A stretch of DNA of 40,558 nucleotides from Kurthia zopfii (lineage in GTDB: Bacteria > Bacillota > Bacilli > Bacillales_A > Planococcaceae). Positions 27,420-39,701 of this stretch are shown here, one piece after another. A program made the translations under genes and the position numbers. How positions within the stretch are numbered: position 1 is the stretch's first letter; the number at the start of each line of letters is the position of its first letter. The notes under the pieces were generated by a model. That model was not told the origin of the DNA, ran no database searches, and saw nothing but the letters and a program-made list of their open reading frames with translations. The stretch spans positions 1-40,558 of the forward strand of contig NZ_QFVS01000026.1 in assembly GCF_003143955.1 (NCBI RefSeq), read 5' to 3'.

Positions 27420-28961
27420 ATGAGCAAGACAATTATTATCGGCAGTGGTGTCGCCGCATTACAATGTGCGCGTTTACTCCCAAAAGACGAAGACATTATT
27501 TTAATTACAAAAAGAGCGCTTAGACAACATAGTTCCTACTTCGCACAAGGTGGAATCGCAGCTGTCTATAGTAAAGAAGATTCCATACAATCACACGAGG
27601 ACGACACGATTCAAGCAGGTGTTTTTCACAATCACCAATCGAATGTTCAAACATTAATTCAAGAAGGCCAAATGCAAACACATCAGCTCATTTTAGAAGG
27701 ATTCCCTGTCGATCGCCTTTCTGATGGTTCAATCTCCCTCGGTTTAGAAGGCGCTCATCAGCATAAACGGATTTTACATAGCGGTGGAGATGCCACTGGC
27801 AAACATCTGACAGAACACTTAATCAACCTCTTACCGAGCAATGTCACGATTTTTGAAAACGAATGTGCAGTCTCACTTTTGAAAAATCAATATGGTCGCG
27901 TCATCGGGATTCACTCGATCGATGCAGATTGCACACATAGACAAATCTTTGCTGAAGCGGTCATCATCGCAACAGGTGGCTGTGGGTCGCTTTATTCCTA
28001 TACATCCAATTGTACAAATAGCTTTGGAGATGGAATCGCCCTCGCCTATTTAGCTGGGGCGAAAATTACTGACATGGAGTTCGTTCAATTTCATCCCACG
28101 CTTCTTTACCATGATGAGCAAACTTTCGGGCTCGTTTCCGAAGCGGTTCGAGGAGCTGGCGCGCGCCTAATAAATAGTGAAGGTACATACATTATGGACT
28201 GGCATCCTTTAAAAGACCTTGCCCCTAGACATATCACTGCAAAAGCTGTTTATGACGAGCGAATGCGAGGAATCGACGTTTTTTTAAAAATCGATGAAAT
28301 CGAAAATTTTGAGGGAAAATTCCCGACAATTTCTAATAACTGTAAAAAAGCAGGCATTCTACTAAACAATGGACTTCTTCCTATTACAGTTGGTAGCCAT
28401 TTTCTAATGGGTGGCATTTTGACGAATTCATACGGCGCAACTTCAATTGAAGGGTTATATGCCATTGGCGAAGCAGCTTGCACAGGCGTTCACGGCGCAA
28501 ATCGATTAGCGAGTAATTCTTTATTAGAAGGGATTGCCTTTGGAAAGAGGCTAGCAGACCATCTTTCCAACAAAAATCCTGAAGTAATCGATTGGCAAGT
28601 TGTTGAAGAAAACTTTGAAAATACTCATCCAACTTCATTCGCTATTGAAGATTTGCAAATTGAGATGTTTGCCTCTGCAGGAATTATTCGCGACAAAAAA
28701 TCACTCGAATTTCTACTAAAAAAGATTGATTCAACAAAATTAAATCCTTTTAAACTAACATTTTCTGAAAACGAAGCTTATTTTATGCGCATAACCGCTT
28801 CACTTATCGTAAAAGCTGCTCTTGAGCGAGAGGAATCACGTGGCGCTCATATACGCGCGGATTTCCCGAATGCTTCACCTTCTTTAGCGCAAACTATTTT
28901 TGTTCAACAAATTCAAAATCCGATTCAAAAGGAGTATTGGCATGAACCAATTAAAGCTTAA
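27420..28961 (+). CDS. nadB: L-aspartate oxidase
   Basis: FAD enzyme oxidising aspartate to iminoaspartate, the first step of de novo NAD synthesis. The 513-aa protein has an N-terminal dinucleotide-binding site (IIIGSGVAALQCA), the SSYFAQGGIAAV loop, GGDATGKHL, EFVQFHPT, RGAGARLIN and GVHGANRLASNSLLEG, all typical of the succinate dehydrogenase/fumarate reductase flavoprotein family and of NadB. A helical C-terminal domain follows. AAGGTGG lies ~8 nt before ATG. nadC starts inside its last 20 nt. Confidence 0.96.
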   Translation: MSKTIIIGSGVAALQCARLLPKDEDIILITKRALRQHSSYFAQGGIAAVYSKEDSIQSHEDDTIQAGVFHNHQSNVQTLIQEGQMQTHQLILEGFPVDRLSDGSISLGLEGAHQHKRILHSGGDATGKHLTEHLINLLPSNVTIFENECAVSLLKNQYGRVIGIHSIDADCTHRQIFAEAVIIATGGCGSLYSYTSNCTNSFGDGIALAYLAGAKITDMEFVQFHPTLLYHDEQTFGLVSEAVRGAGARLINSEGTYIMDWHPLKDLAPRHITAKAVYDERMRGIDVFLKIDEIENFEGKFPTISNNCKKAGILLNNGLLPITVGSHFLMGGILTNSYGATSIEGLYAIGEAACTGVHGANRLASNSLLEGIAFGKRLADHLSNKNPEVIDWQVVEENFENTHPTSFAIEDLQIEMFASAGIIRDKKSLEFLLKKIDSTKLNPFKLTFSENEAYFMRITASLIVKAALEREESRGAHIRADFPNASPSLAQTIFVQQIQNPIQKEYWHEPIKA

Positions 28962-29793
28962 ACAAATGCTTACCGATTTTTTTAATGAAGATATAGGCGA
29001 TCACGACCTATCAGCAGAACTTCTATTTTCAATTGATACAAAAGGAGAATTCACTTTATTTTCAAAAGATGAGGGGATTTTCTGTGGTGAATCGATCATT
29101 CAGAACGGTTTTAAATTACTAGATGAACAAGCTCACATCACGTTTTTCAAAAATGACGGCGATGCATTACATTATGGTGATCAAATTGCCAAAATATCTG
29201 GCTCCATCAAAGCGCTACTGAGTGGTGAGCGAGTTGTTTTGAATTTAATTCAACGCATGAGCGCGATTGCGACAAAAACAGCGATTGCGGTGGCACAAAC
29301 AGAGGGAACAAAGACGAAAATCTGTGATACACGGAAGACTACACCTGGGCTACGCATGCTGGAAAAATACGCCGTAACAGTTGGTGGTGGATTTAATCAT
29401 CGAAACGGACTTTACGACTGCGTCATGTTGAAAGATAACCATATTTCATTTGCTGGTGGTATTACAGAAGCGATCCAAATCGTCAAAAAAAATATTGGGC
29501 ATACGGTGAAGATCGAAGTAGAAGTCGAGACGAAGGAAGATTTATTGGAAGCAATTAAAGCAGAAGCATCGATCATCATGCTCGACAATTGTTCACCTGA
29601 GCAATTAAGTGAATGGCTACCACTCATTCCGAAGCATATTGTCTCTGAAGTATCTGGTGGCATCACGATTGATACGATCCAAGCCTATGCTAAAAGCGGT
29701 GTAGACTGTATCTCTTTGGGCGCTTTAACGCACAGTATTAACGCTTTTGATATTAGCGCACTCGTAAAAATAAAGGAGAGTTTAAAAAAATGA
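28942..29793 (+). CDS. nadC: Nicotinate-nucleotide pyrophosphorylase (quinolinate phosphoribosyltransferase)
   Basis: Combines quinolinate with PRPP to nicotinate mononucleotide, releasing CO2. The 283-aa protein shows [47 protein letters not shown] and the C-terminal SGGIT plus ISLGALTHS barrel strands. The start is ATG 28942 with AAGGAG 7 nt upstream; the frame is open 42 nt earlier within nadB but has no ribosome site. It overlaps nadB by 20 nt and nadA by 4 nt, a tightly coupled operon. Confidence 0.96.
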   Translation: MNQLKLKQMLTDFFNEDIGDHDLSAELLFSIDTKGEFTLFSKDEGIFCGESIIQNGFKLLDEQAHITFFKNDGDALHYGDQIAKISGSIKALLSGERVVLNLIQRMSAIATKTAIAVAQTEGTKTKICDTRKTTPGLRMLEKYAVTVGGGFNHRNGLYDCVMLKDNHISFAGGITEAIQIVKKNIGHTVKIEVEVETKEDLLEAIKAEASIIMLDNCSPEQLSEWLPLIPKHIVSEVSGGITIDTIQAYAKSGVDCISLGALTHSINAFDISALVKIKESLKK

Positions 29794-30884
29794 ATTTATT
29801 AACTTCGGTACAAACATTGCCTGAGATATATAAGGATATGACCGTTTCACAGATGGAAAACCGTATATGGGAAATTAAGAAGGAACTTGGTAGTAAATTA
29901 TTCATCCCGGGGCATCATTACCAGAGAGATGAAGTCATTCAATTTGCAGATGAAATCGGTGATTCCCTACAATTAGCGCAATTATGTGCAGCAAATAATG
30001 AAGCCGAGTCCATCGTTTTCTGTGGCGTTCACTTCATGGCAGAAACTGCGGATATGCTAACAGATTCATCGCAAAAAGTATATTTACCTGATATGAGAGC
30101 TGGTTGTTCAATGGCAGACATGGCGAATATTCATCAAACCGAGGAAGCTTGGATGATCTTACAGGAGTTGTTAGGTGACACGATTATTCCACTAACCTAC
30201 GTGAACTCCACTGCAGCAATTAAAGACTTTACAGGTCGTCATGGAGGCGCTTGTGTCACTTCTTCAAATGCTAAGAAGATGGTGGAGTGGGCATTACAAG
30301 AAAAAGAACGATTATTCTTCCTACCTGACCAACATTTAGGTCGCAATACTGCGTTCGACATAGGAATTCCATTGGAGCAAATGGCAGTTTGGGATCCTCA
30401 TCAACGAAAATTAGAATATGAAGGGCATCTTGAAGATTTAAAAATCATCTTGTGGAAGGGTCACTGTTCTGTTCATGAAGGATTTACGCCTACACATATT
30501 CAAAACTTACGGAAGACGAAACCTGAAATGCGGATCATTGTCCACCCAGAATGTTCTCATGAAGTTGTGCAGCAAGCCGACGATGCAGGTTCAACAAAAT
30601 ATATTATCGAAACCATCGATGCCGCTCCCGCAGATGTCAGTTGGGCGATTGGAACTGAGATGAATCTCGTCAAAAGAATAATTAATCACTATCCAGATCG
30701 AGAAATTATCTCGCTGAATACCAATATGTGTGCTTGTTTAACGATGAATCGAATCGATTTACCACATCTATTATGGCAATTGGAAACAATTGTTGAAGGT
30801 GAAGCACAAAATCGAATCGCCGTGGACGCTGAAACGACGAAAAACGCCATTCTCTCTTTAGAAAGAATGTTACAAAGAGCATAA
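29790..30884 (+). CDS. nadA: Quinolinate synthase A (4Fe-4S)
   Basis: Condenses iminoaspartate with dihydroxyacetone phosphate to quinolinate using an oxygen-sensitive 4Fe-4S cluster. The 364-aa protein is the long Bacillus-type form. Cys106, Cys226 and Cys316 correspond, with a constant offset of four, to the B. subtilis cluster ligands Cys110, Cys230 and Cys320. [10 protein letters not shown] (40-49) and HPECSHEVV are further signatures. Its cluster presumably depends on the divergent NifS. A hairpin follows the stop by 10 nt. Confidence 0.97.
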   Translation: MNLLTSVQTLPEIYKDMTVSQMENRIWEIKKELGSKLFIPGHHYQRDEVIQFADEIGDSLQLAQLCAANNEAESIVFCGVHFMAETADMLTDSSQKVYLPDMRAGCSMADMANIHQTEEAWMILQELLGDTIIPLTYVNSTAAIKDFTGRHGGACVTSSNAKKMVEWALQEKERLFFLPDQHLGRNTAFDIGIPLEQMAVWDPHQRKLEYEGHLEDLKIILWKGHCSVHEGFTPTHIQNLRKTKPEMRIIVHPECSHEVVQQADDAGSTKYIIETIDAAPADVSWAIGTEMNLVKRIINHYPDREIISLNTNMCACLTMNRIDLPHLLWQLETIVEGEAQNRIAVDAETTKNAILSLERMLQRA

Positions 30885-30893
30885 TCCATAATA

Positions 30894-30926
30894 AAAGCTG
30901 TTGTCCGCAATTCAGACAACAGCTTT
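30894..30926. terminator. Terminator between nadA and spoVG
   Basis: AAAGCTGTTGTC (30894-30905) and GACAACAGCTTT (30915-30926) form a perfect 12-bp stem with a 9-nt loop between convergent genes. The minus-strand tail (TTTTATTATG) is better than the plus-strand tail (TTTAACTC), so it probably works best for spoVG transcripts. Confidence 0.85.
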
Positions 30927-31003
30927 AACTCATTCCTGAGATTTTATTAAAATACTTTCTATTTCTAACACATTTTAATAATTTGTCGGTCACTTCAGTT
31001 TTT

Positions 31004-31294
31004 TTAAACTTCAGCTTCATTTAATTCAACAGCTTCTTCCTCGCTAGATTCCTCATAGGCTTTTAATACTGAATCTTGAATTTTTGTTCTCGTTCCAGCA
31101 TTAATTGGATGGGCTATATCTCTAAATTCTCCATCAGGTGTTCTCTTACTTGGCATTGCTACGAATAATCCTGTATTACCATCAATTACACGAATATCAT
31201 GTACAACGAATTCGTTGTCTAGTGTGATGGAAGCGATTGCTCGCATACGTCCCTCTGTTTGGACTTTACGCAATCTCACGTCTGTTACTTCCAT
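31004..31294 (-). CDS. spoVG: Septation/regulatory protein SpoVG
   Basis: A 96-aa protein with the SpoVG core ([52 protein letters not shown]) and an acidic C-terminal tail. Homologues bind nucleic acid; in sporulators it affects asymmetric septation, while in Listeria and Staphylococcus it regulates cell wall and virulence genes. The start is ATG 31292-31294 with AGGTGG 7 nt upstream. Its presence does not imply sporulation. It is separated from glmU by the nad island. Confidence 0.96.
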   Translation of the reverse strand: MEVTDVRLRKVQTEGRMRAIASITLDNEFVVHDIRVIDGNTGLFVAMPSKRTPDGEFRDIAHPINAGTRTKIQDSVLKAYEESSEEEAVELNEAEV

Positions 31295-31324
31295 TGTCTC
31301 ACCACCTCTCATCTTAGTTGCAAA

Positions 31325-31354
31325 ATCATACTAACTATATTACTAATTCTTCAA
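31325..31354 (-). promoter_or_regulatory. Sigma-A-type promoter of spoVG
   Basis: On the minus strand TTGAAG (31349-31354), an 18-nt spacer and TATGAT (31325-31330) could be read by sigma-A. Its -35 overlaps the -10 of the sigma-H-type element, so the two forms of polymerase would compete. Confidence 0.5.
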
Positions 31355-31372
31355 AAATTACCCAATTCCTTC
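31344..31372 (-). promoter_or_regulatory. Sigma-H-type promoter of spoVG
   Basis: On the minus strand GAAGGAATT (31364-31372), an 11-nt spacer and GAAGAATTA (31344-31352) fit the sigma-H consensus RnAGGAwww, 11-12 nt, RnnGAATww. The B. subtilis spoVG promoter is a reference sigma-H promoter, so element and gene agree. The predicted start is ~43 nt before the ATG. Confidence 0.7.
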
Positions 31373-31420
31373 TAATAATGATGAAATTTTTAAAATTTTT
31401 TGAATTTTGTTTATTTCATA

Positions 31421-31458
31421 AAAAAATACCGACAAAGATTTTTCTCTTTGTCGGCATT
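31421..31458 (-). terminator. ridA terminator
   Basis: A 13-bp stem formed by ATACCGACAAAGA and TCTTTGTCGGCAT, with one G-U pair and a 6-nt loop, is followed on the minus strand by ATTTTTTTATG. It ends the purR-ridA unit before spoVG. Confidence 0.9.
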
Positions 31459-31466
31459 GGAATCAT

Positions 31467-31841
31467 TTATTTTACAAGTGCAATTACTTCGATTTCAACT
31501 TGCGAATCTTTAGGAAGTCTCGCAACCTCTACAGCGCTACGAGCAGGTTTATGTTCACCGAAATGAGTAGCGTACGCTTCATTCATTTCTGCAAAATCAT
31601 TCATATCTGCCATAAATACTGTCGTTTTAACAACTTGATCTAATGAAGATCCAGCTTCTGCTAAAACAGCTTTTAAGTTTTCAAATACTTGATTCGTTTG
31701 TGCTGTAATGTCACCCTCAACCATTACACCATCAGCAGTTAATGGAATTTGACCTGAGCTATAAAACATATTATTAACAATCATACCTTGTACATATGGT
31801 CCAATCGCTGCCGGTGCCTTTGCTGTCGCTACTTTTTTCAT
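31467..31841 (-). CDS. ridA: RidA/YabJ enamine-imine deaminase
   Basis: Hydrolyses reactive enamine/imine intermediates made by PLP enzymes and prevents their damage. The 124-aa YjgF-family protein has the family's [16 protein letters not shown] start, SSGQIPL, the catalytic arginine in [13 protein letters not shown] and the closing VEIEVIAL strand. It starts 2 nt after purR with AAGGGTGG upstream. In B. subtilis YabJ is linked to purR function and purine regulation. Product name RidA rests on family, not on assay. Confidence 0.96.
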   Translation of the reverse strand: MKKVATAKAPAAIGPYVQGMIVNNMFYSSGQIPLTADGVMVEGDITAQTNQVFENLKAVLAEAGSSLDQVVKTTVFMADMNDFAEMNEAYATHFGEHKPARSAVEVARLPKDSQVEIEVIALVK

Positions 31842-31843
31842 TT

Positions 31844-32671
31844 CTAGTTTCCACCCTTCGAAAAGTAATTTCCCTCTGTTAATTCAATTGTACGGTCTTT
31901 CTCATTTACTTCTTTTAGTTTTACAAGTGAATAGTAATCATCTACTAAACGCTCGTCTGGATGCTCGGCCTCTACTAATACGGCACACCCTGCCAAAGTA
32001 CAATCGAACTCCTCTAAAAGATTCTTCATACCATTCATTGTTCCACCGACTTTCATGAAATCATCAGTAATTAGAACACGTTGGCCACTCTTCATACTAC
32101 GTTTTGATAAAACCATCGTCTGAATACGTCTAGATGAGCCTGAAACATAGTTAATACTCACTGTTGACCCTTCAGTCACTTTATTATCACGACGTACGAC
32201 AACGACTGGTACGTTCAAATGACGAGCAATTGCATGGGCAATCGAAATACCTTTTGTCGCTACAGTCATAATGACATCGATTTTTTGATCAAAAAATGCA
32301 GATGCGAATACTTTACCAACACGATTCACCAATTCTGGATTTCCTAATAAATCTGTCATAAACAAGTAGCCACCCGGTAATAAACGGTCCGAATGTGCCA
32401 GCTCTGATTTTAATTCTTCTACGATTTCTTTCACTTGTCTCTCTTGGACTTTAGGAATATATTTTACTCCACCAGCTGCTCCAGGAACAGTAACTAATAA
32501 ACCAATCCCTCTTTCTTCAAACGTCTCTTTTACAATCGATAAATCTTCACTAATAGAAGATTTTGCTGATTGATAAGAATCCGCGAAGAATGTTAGAGGA
32601 ATCAATTGTTGAGGATGCTCCATTAAATAATGCGTCATATCTACAAGACGCTCACTACGCTTCCATTTCAT
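31844..32671 (-). CDS. purR: Purine operon repressor PurR
   Basis: DNA-binding repressor of purine genes whose repression is relieved by PRPP. The 275-aa protein has an N-terminal winged helix (about 1-70, [17 protein letters not shown]) and a C-terminal phosphoribosyltransferase-like domain with the PRPP loop [13 protein letters not shown] (199-211). The start is ATG 32669-32671 with AGGAGT 7 nt upstream. prs and hprT, other PRPP genes, lie nearby. A TATAAT (minus strand) lies in the 56-bp gap to ispE, but no convincing PurBox was found. Confidence 0.97.
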   Translation of the reverse strand: MKWKRSERLVDMTHYLMEHPQQLIPLTFFADSYQSAKSSISEDLSIVKETFEERGIGLLVTVPGAAGGVKYIPKVQERQVKEIVEELKSELAHSDRLLPGGYLFMTDLLGNPELVNRVGKVFASAFFDQKIDVIMTVATKGISIAHAIARHLNVPVVVVRRDNKVTEGSTVSINYVSGSSRRIQTMVLSKRSMKSGQRVLITDDFMKVGGTMNGMKNLLEEFDCTLAGCAVLVEAEHPDERLVDDYYSLVKLKEVNEKDRTIELTEGNYFSKGGN

Positions 32672-32727
32672 GCAATCCACTCCTGAACACGAATATTATA
32701 TACAAAATTTACCACAAACATACGCAT

Positions 32728-33594
32728 TTAATCAAGAAACTCGCGTTCTCCTAACATGCGTACAGCATACACTTCATCACAAAAACCACGTAAACCATTT
32801 ACAATTCGAGTTGTTCGCACTTCATTTGATACAAGTCCGAAAACCGTTGGACCGCTTCCGCTCATTAATACTGCATCAGCACCAAATCGTTTCATCTGTT
32901 CTTTAATACTTGCTACTTCAGGATGGAGTTCCATCGTGACTGCTTCAAGTACGTTACCAAGATTGCTACACATTGCTGCGTAATCTCCGGTTGAGATGGC
33001 ATCCATCATAGCTTGCGTATTCGGATGTTTGATTTGGTCAATATTTAATCCACCATAAACTGCAGCAGTCGAAACACCGATTGTTGGTTTTGCTAAAACA
33101 ACCCAACAGTTTGGTGGCGCTCCGATATGCTCGATTTTTTCCCCTCTACCCCTTGCGATCGCCGTTCCACCATATACACAGTACGGAACATCTGAACCGA
33201 TTTGTGCACCTAGTTCAGCGATTTGATCTAATGATAGATGGAGCTTCCATAATTCGTTTAACCCCTTCAAAGTAGCGGCTGCATCACTGCTTCCTCCTGC
33301 TAAACCAGCAGCAATGGGAATTTGTTTATCGATTGTAATCGATACACCTTCCTCAATACCATATGTATCTTTCATTAACTTAGCCGCTTGGTAGGCTAAA
33401 TTACGTTGATCATCTGGCACAAAATTACTTGTCGAATGTATAATAATTTCTTGATCCGTGCGCGGCTCTAAACCTACGCGGTCAGCTAAATCTACAGTTG
33501 TCATAATCATTTCAACTTCATGGTAACCGTCTGGTCTCTTACTTAATACATCTAATGTTAAATTGATTTTAGCGGGTGCTTTGACATAAAGCAT
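32728..33594 (-). CDS. ispE: 4-diphosphocytidyl-2-C-methyl-D-erythritol kinase
   Basis: GHMP-family kinase of the MEP isoprenoid pathway, supplying undecaprenyl carriers and quinones. The 288-aa protein has [12 protein letters not shown] (5-16), the phosphate loop [15 protein letters not shown], and [11 protein letters not shown] near the C-terminus. GGAGG lies 10 nt before ATG. sspF, which sits between veg and ispE in B. subtilis, is missing; the gap holds the veg terminator. Confidence 0.97.
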   Translation of the reverse strand: MLYVKAPAKINLTLDVLSKRPDGYHEVEMIMTTVDLADRVGLEPRTDQEIIIHSTSNFVPDDQRNLAYQAAKLMKDTYGIEEGVSITIDKQIPIAAGLAGGSSDAAATLKGLNELWKLHLSLDQIAELGAQIGSDVPYCVYGGTAIARGRGEKIEHIGAPPNCWVVLAKPTIGVSTAAVYGGLNIDQIKHPNTQAMMDAISTGDYAAMCSNLGNVLEAVTMELHPEVASIKEQMKRFGADAVLMSGSGPTVFGLVSNEVRTTRIVNGLRGFCDEVYAVRMLGEREFLD

Positions 33595-33702
33595 AATGAA
33601 GATTCCTCCACTTCTTTCCTTGTTGCGAATTTCGCTCGTTTATCACTGCCTTATATTTTATCATAACTCAACTTAAATAGGAGAATTAGAAATCAAGACA
33701 AA

Positions 33703-33749
33703 CAAAAACACTTATTTAAGCTACCAAACAGTTGGCTTAAATAAGTGTT
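33703..33749 (-). terminator. veg terminator
   Basis: AACACTTATTTAAGC (33707-33721) and GCTTAAATAAGTGTT (33735-33749) form a perfect 15-bp stem, with extra CCAA/TTGG pairing inside the loop. The minus-strand tail is TTTTGTTTG. It lies 23 nt after the veg stop. Confidence 0.92.
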
Positions 33750-33772
33750 CAAAAATAAGAAAATGATAAGGG

Positions 33773-34036
33773 CTAGTCAATTGCGATAGCAGTTCTTGGC
33801 TCATCATCAAATGTAATTTCTACTGCTTCTGTTAAAATATCTGCGTAGCTGTATGAAACACGTTCAAATGCGTTTTCATCTTGATCTAAATCAATTACAA
33901 ATACTGCGCGATATGTCTCACGTAATGTTCCAGTGCGCTCAATCGTTTTCTTGCGACCACCGTTTGCTTTTAATTGCAGACGTTTACCTAAATGTCCATC
34001 TAACGACTTTTTAATGTCGGCTAAAGTTTTTGGCAT
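33773..34036 (-). CDS. veg: Veg family protein (biofilm-related)
   Basis: An 87-aa protein nearly collinear with B. subtilis Veg ([20 protein letters not shown]..., [17 protein letters not shown]). In B. subtilis Veg stimulates biofilm matrix genes by opposing SinR; the biochemical activity is not settled. GAGGTG lies 9 nt before ATG. It is a single-gene unit with two tandem strong promoters, as in B. subtilis. yabG (spore protease) between ksgA and veg is missing. Confidence 0.95.
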   Translation of the reverse strand: MPKTLADIKKSLDGHLGKRLQLKANGGRKKTIERTGTLRETYRAVFVIDLDQDENAFERVSYSYADILTEAVEITFDDEPRTAIAID

Positions 34037-34061
34037 TTTTGCTTACACCTCACTAAATGAT

Positions 34062-34090
34062 AGTATAGCAAAAAAATACGTATCCGTCAA
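34062..34090 (-). promoter_or_regulatory. veg promoter, proximal (sigma-A)
   Basis: On the minus strand TTGACG (34085-34090), a 17-nt spacer and TATACT (34062-34067) lie ~25 bp before veg. It resembles the strong vegI promoter arrangement of B. subtilis. Confidence 0.82.
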
Positions 34091-34103
34091 TATATAAACA
34101 AAT

Positions 34104-34132
34104 ATTTTAACAATCTATAATAATGATGTCAA
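34104..34132 (-). promoter_or_regulatory. veg promoter, distal (sigma-A)
   Basis: On the minus strand TTGACA (34127-34132), a 17-nt spacer and TAAAAT (34104-34109) lie 42 bp upstream of the proximal promoter. Tandem veg promoters are also known in B. subtilis. Confidence 0.75.
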
Positions 34133-34169
34133 TTAATTTTTATGTTTTTTCTCGATTTTTTTTGTTTTT

Positions 34170-35610
<1,441 letters not shown>

Positions 35611-35695
35611 GGATTTCAAATCCTCTTTTCATCATTGTTTACAATATTCCTATTATACACGAATTGATTCCAGATGAAAAATAGTGCGTTTACAA

Positions 35696-35735
35696 AAAAG
35701 AGTGGAAGCATTTTTATCTATGCTTCCACTCTTTT
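35696..35735 (-). terminator. Terminator of the SH3b-3D protein gene
   Basis: AAAAGAGTGGAAGCAT (35696-35711) pairs perfectly over 16 bp with ATGCTTCCACTCTTTT (35720-35735) around an 8-nt loop. The minus-strand tail is TTTTTTGT. It is one of the strongest hairpins in the window. Confidence 0.94.
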
Positions 35736-35738
35736 GAA

Positions 35739-36455
35739 CTATTTAAGAATTGTAACTTTAACTGTACGACGTCCCCAGTTTAATGCTGAACGTTTTGTTT
35801 TCTTGAATACATCAATTCGGTTACCACGGATTGCGCCACCAGTATCACCAGCGATTGCTACTCCGTAACCTTGTACAAGAACTTTAGAACCTAAAGGAAT
35901 TACTCGAGGATCTACAGCGATTACTTTTTGGTTTGGATATTTGCGTAGGTTAATTCCTGTCGCAGTTTTACCTGAACAACCGTTACAGTATGCTGTGTAA
36001 GCTGTTGAAGATACGTAGAATGTTCTACCTTTTTTGTAGTTAGTACGCGAAACTTTCGTTGTGCGTTTTAAATACTTAGAAGATACGTATCCTTTCTTCC
36101 CTTTGTAAGAAACTTTGTACCAACCATTTTTTTGGCTGATATAAGTTACACTAGCGCCTTTGCCCAAAGTTGTGATTTTTTTGTACTTTGTGCTTGGCCC
36201 TTTACGTAGGTTAAGTGCTGCAGTTGTTTTATATTTTTTCGATGCAACCGTTTGGATTGATTCTCCAGCAAAACGGTTTGCGAAGTTTTCTTCTGAAGTT
36301 TGTACTTCTTTTTTACTTGCCTGTTCATTAGTTGTAGCGCTCACTACTGTGGCTACTACAAACGCAATCATAAGTGTAAACGTTGCAATCAACGTCATAC
36401 CCTTTGAATTTTTAAATGATTCCGGGAACAGTTTTTTCATGGAATGATTTGACAT
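35739..36455 (-). CDS. Secreted SH3b and 3D-domain cell-wall protein (yabE position)
   Basis: A 238-aa exported protein. A hydrophobic segment near residues 20-40 (TLIATFTLMIAFVVATVV) acts as signal or anchor. A bacterial SH3 domain follows (about 75-135, ALNLRKGPSTKYKKITTLGKG to GYVSSKYLK), then a 3D domain (about 150-238) with VDPRVIPLGSKV and AGDTGGAIRGNRIDVF, whose aspartates form the lytic-transglycosylase-like site. It likely binds and cleaves peptidoglycan. B. subtilis YabE at this position has DUF348/G5 domains instead of SH3b. The start is ATG 36453-36455 with AAGGAGG 8 nt upstream. Confidence 0.93.
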   Translation of the reverse strand: MSNHSMKKLFPESFKNSKGMTLIATFTLMIAFVVATVVSATTNEQASKKEVQTSEENFANRFAGESIQTVASKKYKTTAALNLRKGPSTKYKKITTLGKGASVTYISQKNGWYKVSYKGKKGYVSSKYLKRTTKVSRTNYKKGRTFYVSSTAYTAYCNGCSGKTATGINLRKYPNQKVIAVDPRVIPLGSKVLVQGYGVAIAGDTGGAIRGNRIDVFKKTKRSALNWGRRTVKVTILK

Positions 36456-36483
36456 GAAAAATACCTCCTTATTCACTCGTTGG

Positions 36484-36512
36484 ATTATAAAGACTCTTTT
36501 TTGGACTGTCAA
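36484..36512 (-). promoter_or_regulatory. Consensus sigma-A promoter of the SH3b-3D gene
   Basis: On the minus strand TTGACA (36507-36512), a 17-nt spacer and TATAAT (36484-36489) are a perfect consensus match. The leader is only ~20 nt, so there is no room for the riboswitches that precede some 3D or Rpf genes elsewhere. Confidence 0.9.
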
Positions 36513-36588
36513 CACATGGTTATTTTTTTGAAAATTAACAAATCCTTTAGAATCAACCATTTACGTGAATTGAAGGTAATAGGACTTT

Positions 36589-37362
36589 CTACTTAATTTT
36601 ATAAAATAGGCGATGTGCGTTTTCAGTTGTTACTTTTGCTACTTCTTCTACCGTTATTTCCTTTAATGACGCGATTTCTTGAGCAATTAAAGGGATATGA
36701 GATGGCTCGTTCCTTTTACCTCTAAATGGGTGCGGTGTTAAGTAAGGAGCATCCGTTTCTAACATTAAATATTGAAGTGGTATTTCTGCCGCTACTTTTT
36801 TAGGCATTTTCGCGTTTTTAAAAGTAACTGGACCACCTAAACTAATGATGAAGTTTAGTTTTTCAATACAGATTTTTGCAGTTTCTACACTTCCACTGAA
36901 ACTATGCATGACACCACCAACTTCTTCCGCGTGTTCTTCCATTAGAATTCTCACACAGTCGTCCGTCGCATCACGATTGTGAATGACGATTGGTAGTTTT
37001 ACTCTTTTCGCTAATGCGATTTGTTTACGAAATACTTCCTGTTGGATTTCTTTCGGCGATTTATCCCAATGGTAATCCAGTCCTGTTTCACCAATGGCAA
37101 CCACTTTCGGATGAGCAGTTAACTCTTCAATCCACTGTAAGTCCTCGTCTGTACAATCAATAGCATCTACTGGATGCCAACCAATTGCGGCATATAAAAA
37201 TTCGTATTGTTCAACAAGTTCCATTGCTTTCGTAATTGTAGGTCGATCAAAGCCAACTACAATCATCTTTTGAACATTCGCATCGAGCGCTCGTTGAATT
37301 ACTTCTGATAAGTCTGTTTCATATTGTTCTGCGTTTAGGTGCACATGTGTATCCATTAACAT
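36589..37362 (-). CDS. tatD: TatD family metal-dependent DNase
   Basis: TIM-barrel metalloenzyme with 3'-5' exonuclease activity in studied members. The 257-aa protein has the metal site DTHVHLN (4-10), GFDRPTI, GETGLDYHWDKS (first-shell glutamate), PIVIHNRDA, MHSFSGS and ETDAPYLTPHPFRGKRNEP. It is close to B. subtilis YabD. Three ATG codons cluster at the start; I choose 37360-37362, which gives MLMDTH (B. subtilis MLFDTH) and 8-nt spacing to AAGGAGG. It follows metS in the same order as B. subtilis. Confidence 0.95.
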   Translation of the reverse strand: MLMDTHVHLNAEQYETDLSEVIQRALDANVQKMIVVGFDRPTITKAMELVEQYEFLYAAIGWHPVDAIDCTDEDLQWIEELTAHPKVVAIGETGLDYHWDKSPKEIQQEVFRKQIALAKRVKLPIVIHNRDATDDCVRILMEEHAEEVGGVMHSFSGSVETAKICIEKLNFIISLGGPVTFKNAKMPKKVAAEIPLQYLMLETDAPYLTPHPFRGKRNEPSHIPLIAQEIASLKEITVEEVAKVTTENAHRLFYKIK

Positions 37363-37704
37363 CATGGCGTCCTCCTTCACTCTACTTATTTTAGCTATTT
37401 TTATATTTCATAAATAACTTCTATATTACAGATATATTACACATATTATTTTTACCAATTAAAAATTTATCAATATAACTTATTTAGCCTATATATATAC
37501 CATTTATATACTTTTAATCTATTCAAATGGTATTGTAAAAAGCAATATTCTTAAACTCTCAAATTACAATTTCCAATAGATATATTTTTATTTTGCTTAT
37601 TTATTCGTGTAATTACAGCTATTTTTTACTTTAAAACAAAAAACAGCTCCTATTTTACTGCTTGTTGGCGGTTGAAATAGGAGTGTTTTTTTATTTATTC
37701 ATGC
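37363..37704. other. AT-rich intergenic region between tatD and metS
   Basis: No gene is seen in these 342 bp. The metS terminator occupies 37636-37690. The rest (about 37381-37620) is very AT-rich, with many TATATA, TTTATA and AATATT words and no clear repeat. It probably contains the tatD promoter (for example TTGATA and TAATAT words on the minus strand, with poor spacing). Confidence 0.7.
37636..37690 (-). terminator. metS terminator
   Basis: CTCCTATTT (37647-37655) pairs with AAATAGGAG (37675-37683); outer ACA/TGT pairs extend the stem around a 19-nt loop. The minus-strand tail is TTTTTTGTTTT. It lies 22 nt after metS. Confidence 0.85.
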
Positions 37705-39699
<1,995 letters not shown>

Positions 39700-39701
39700 C
39701 T

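Noticed and set aside
32672-32727. A PurBox in front of purR.
   Set aside because: Only weak partial matches (CGAAT-type) and no paired second box; not enough to support autoregulation.
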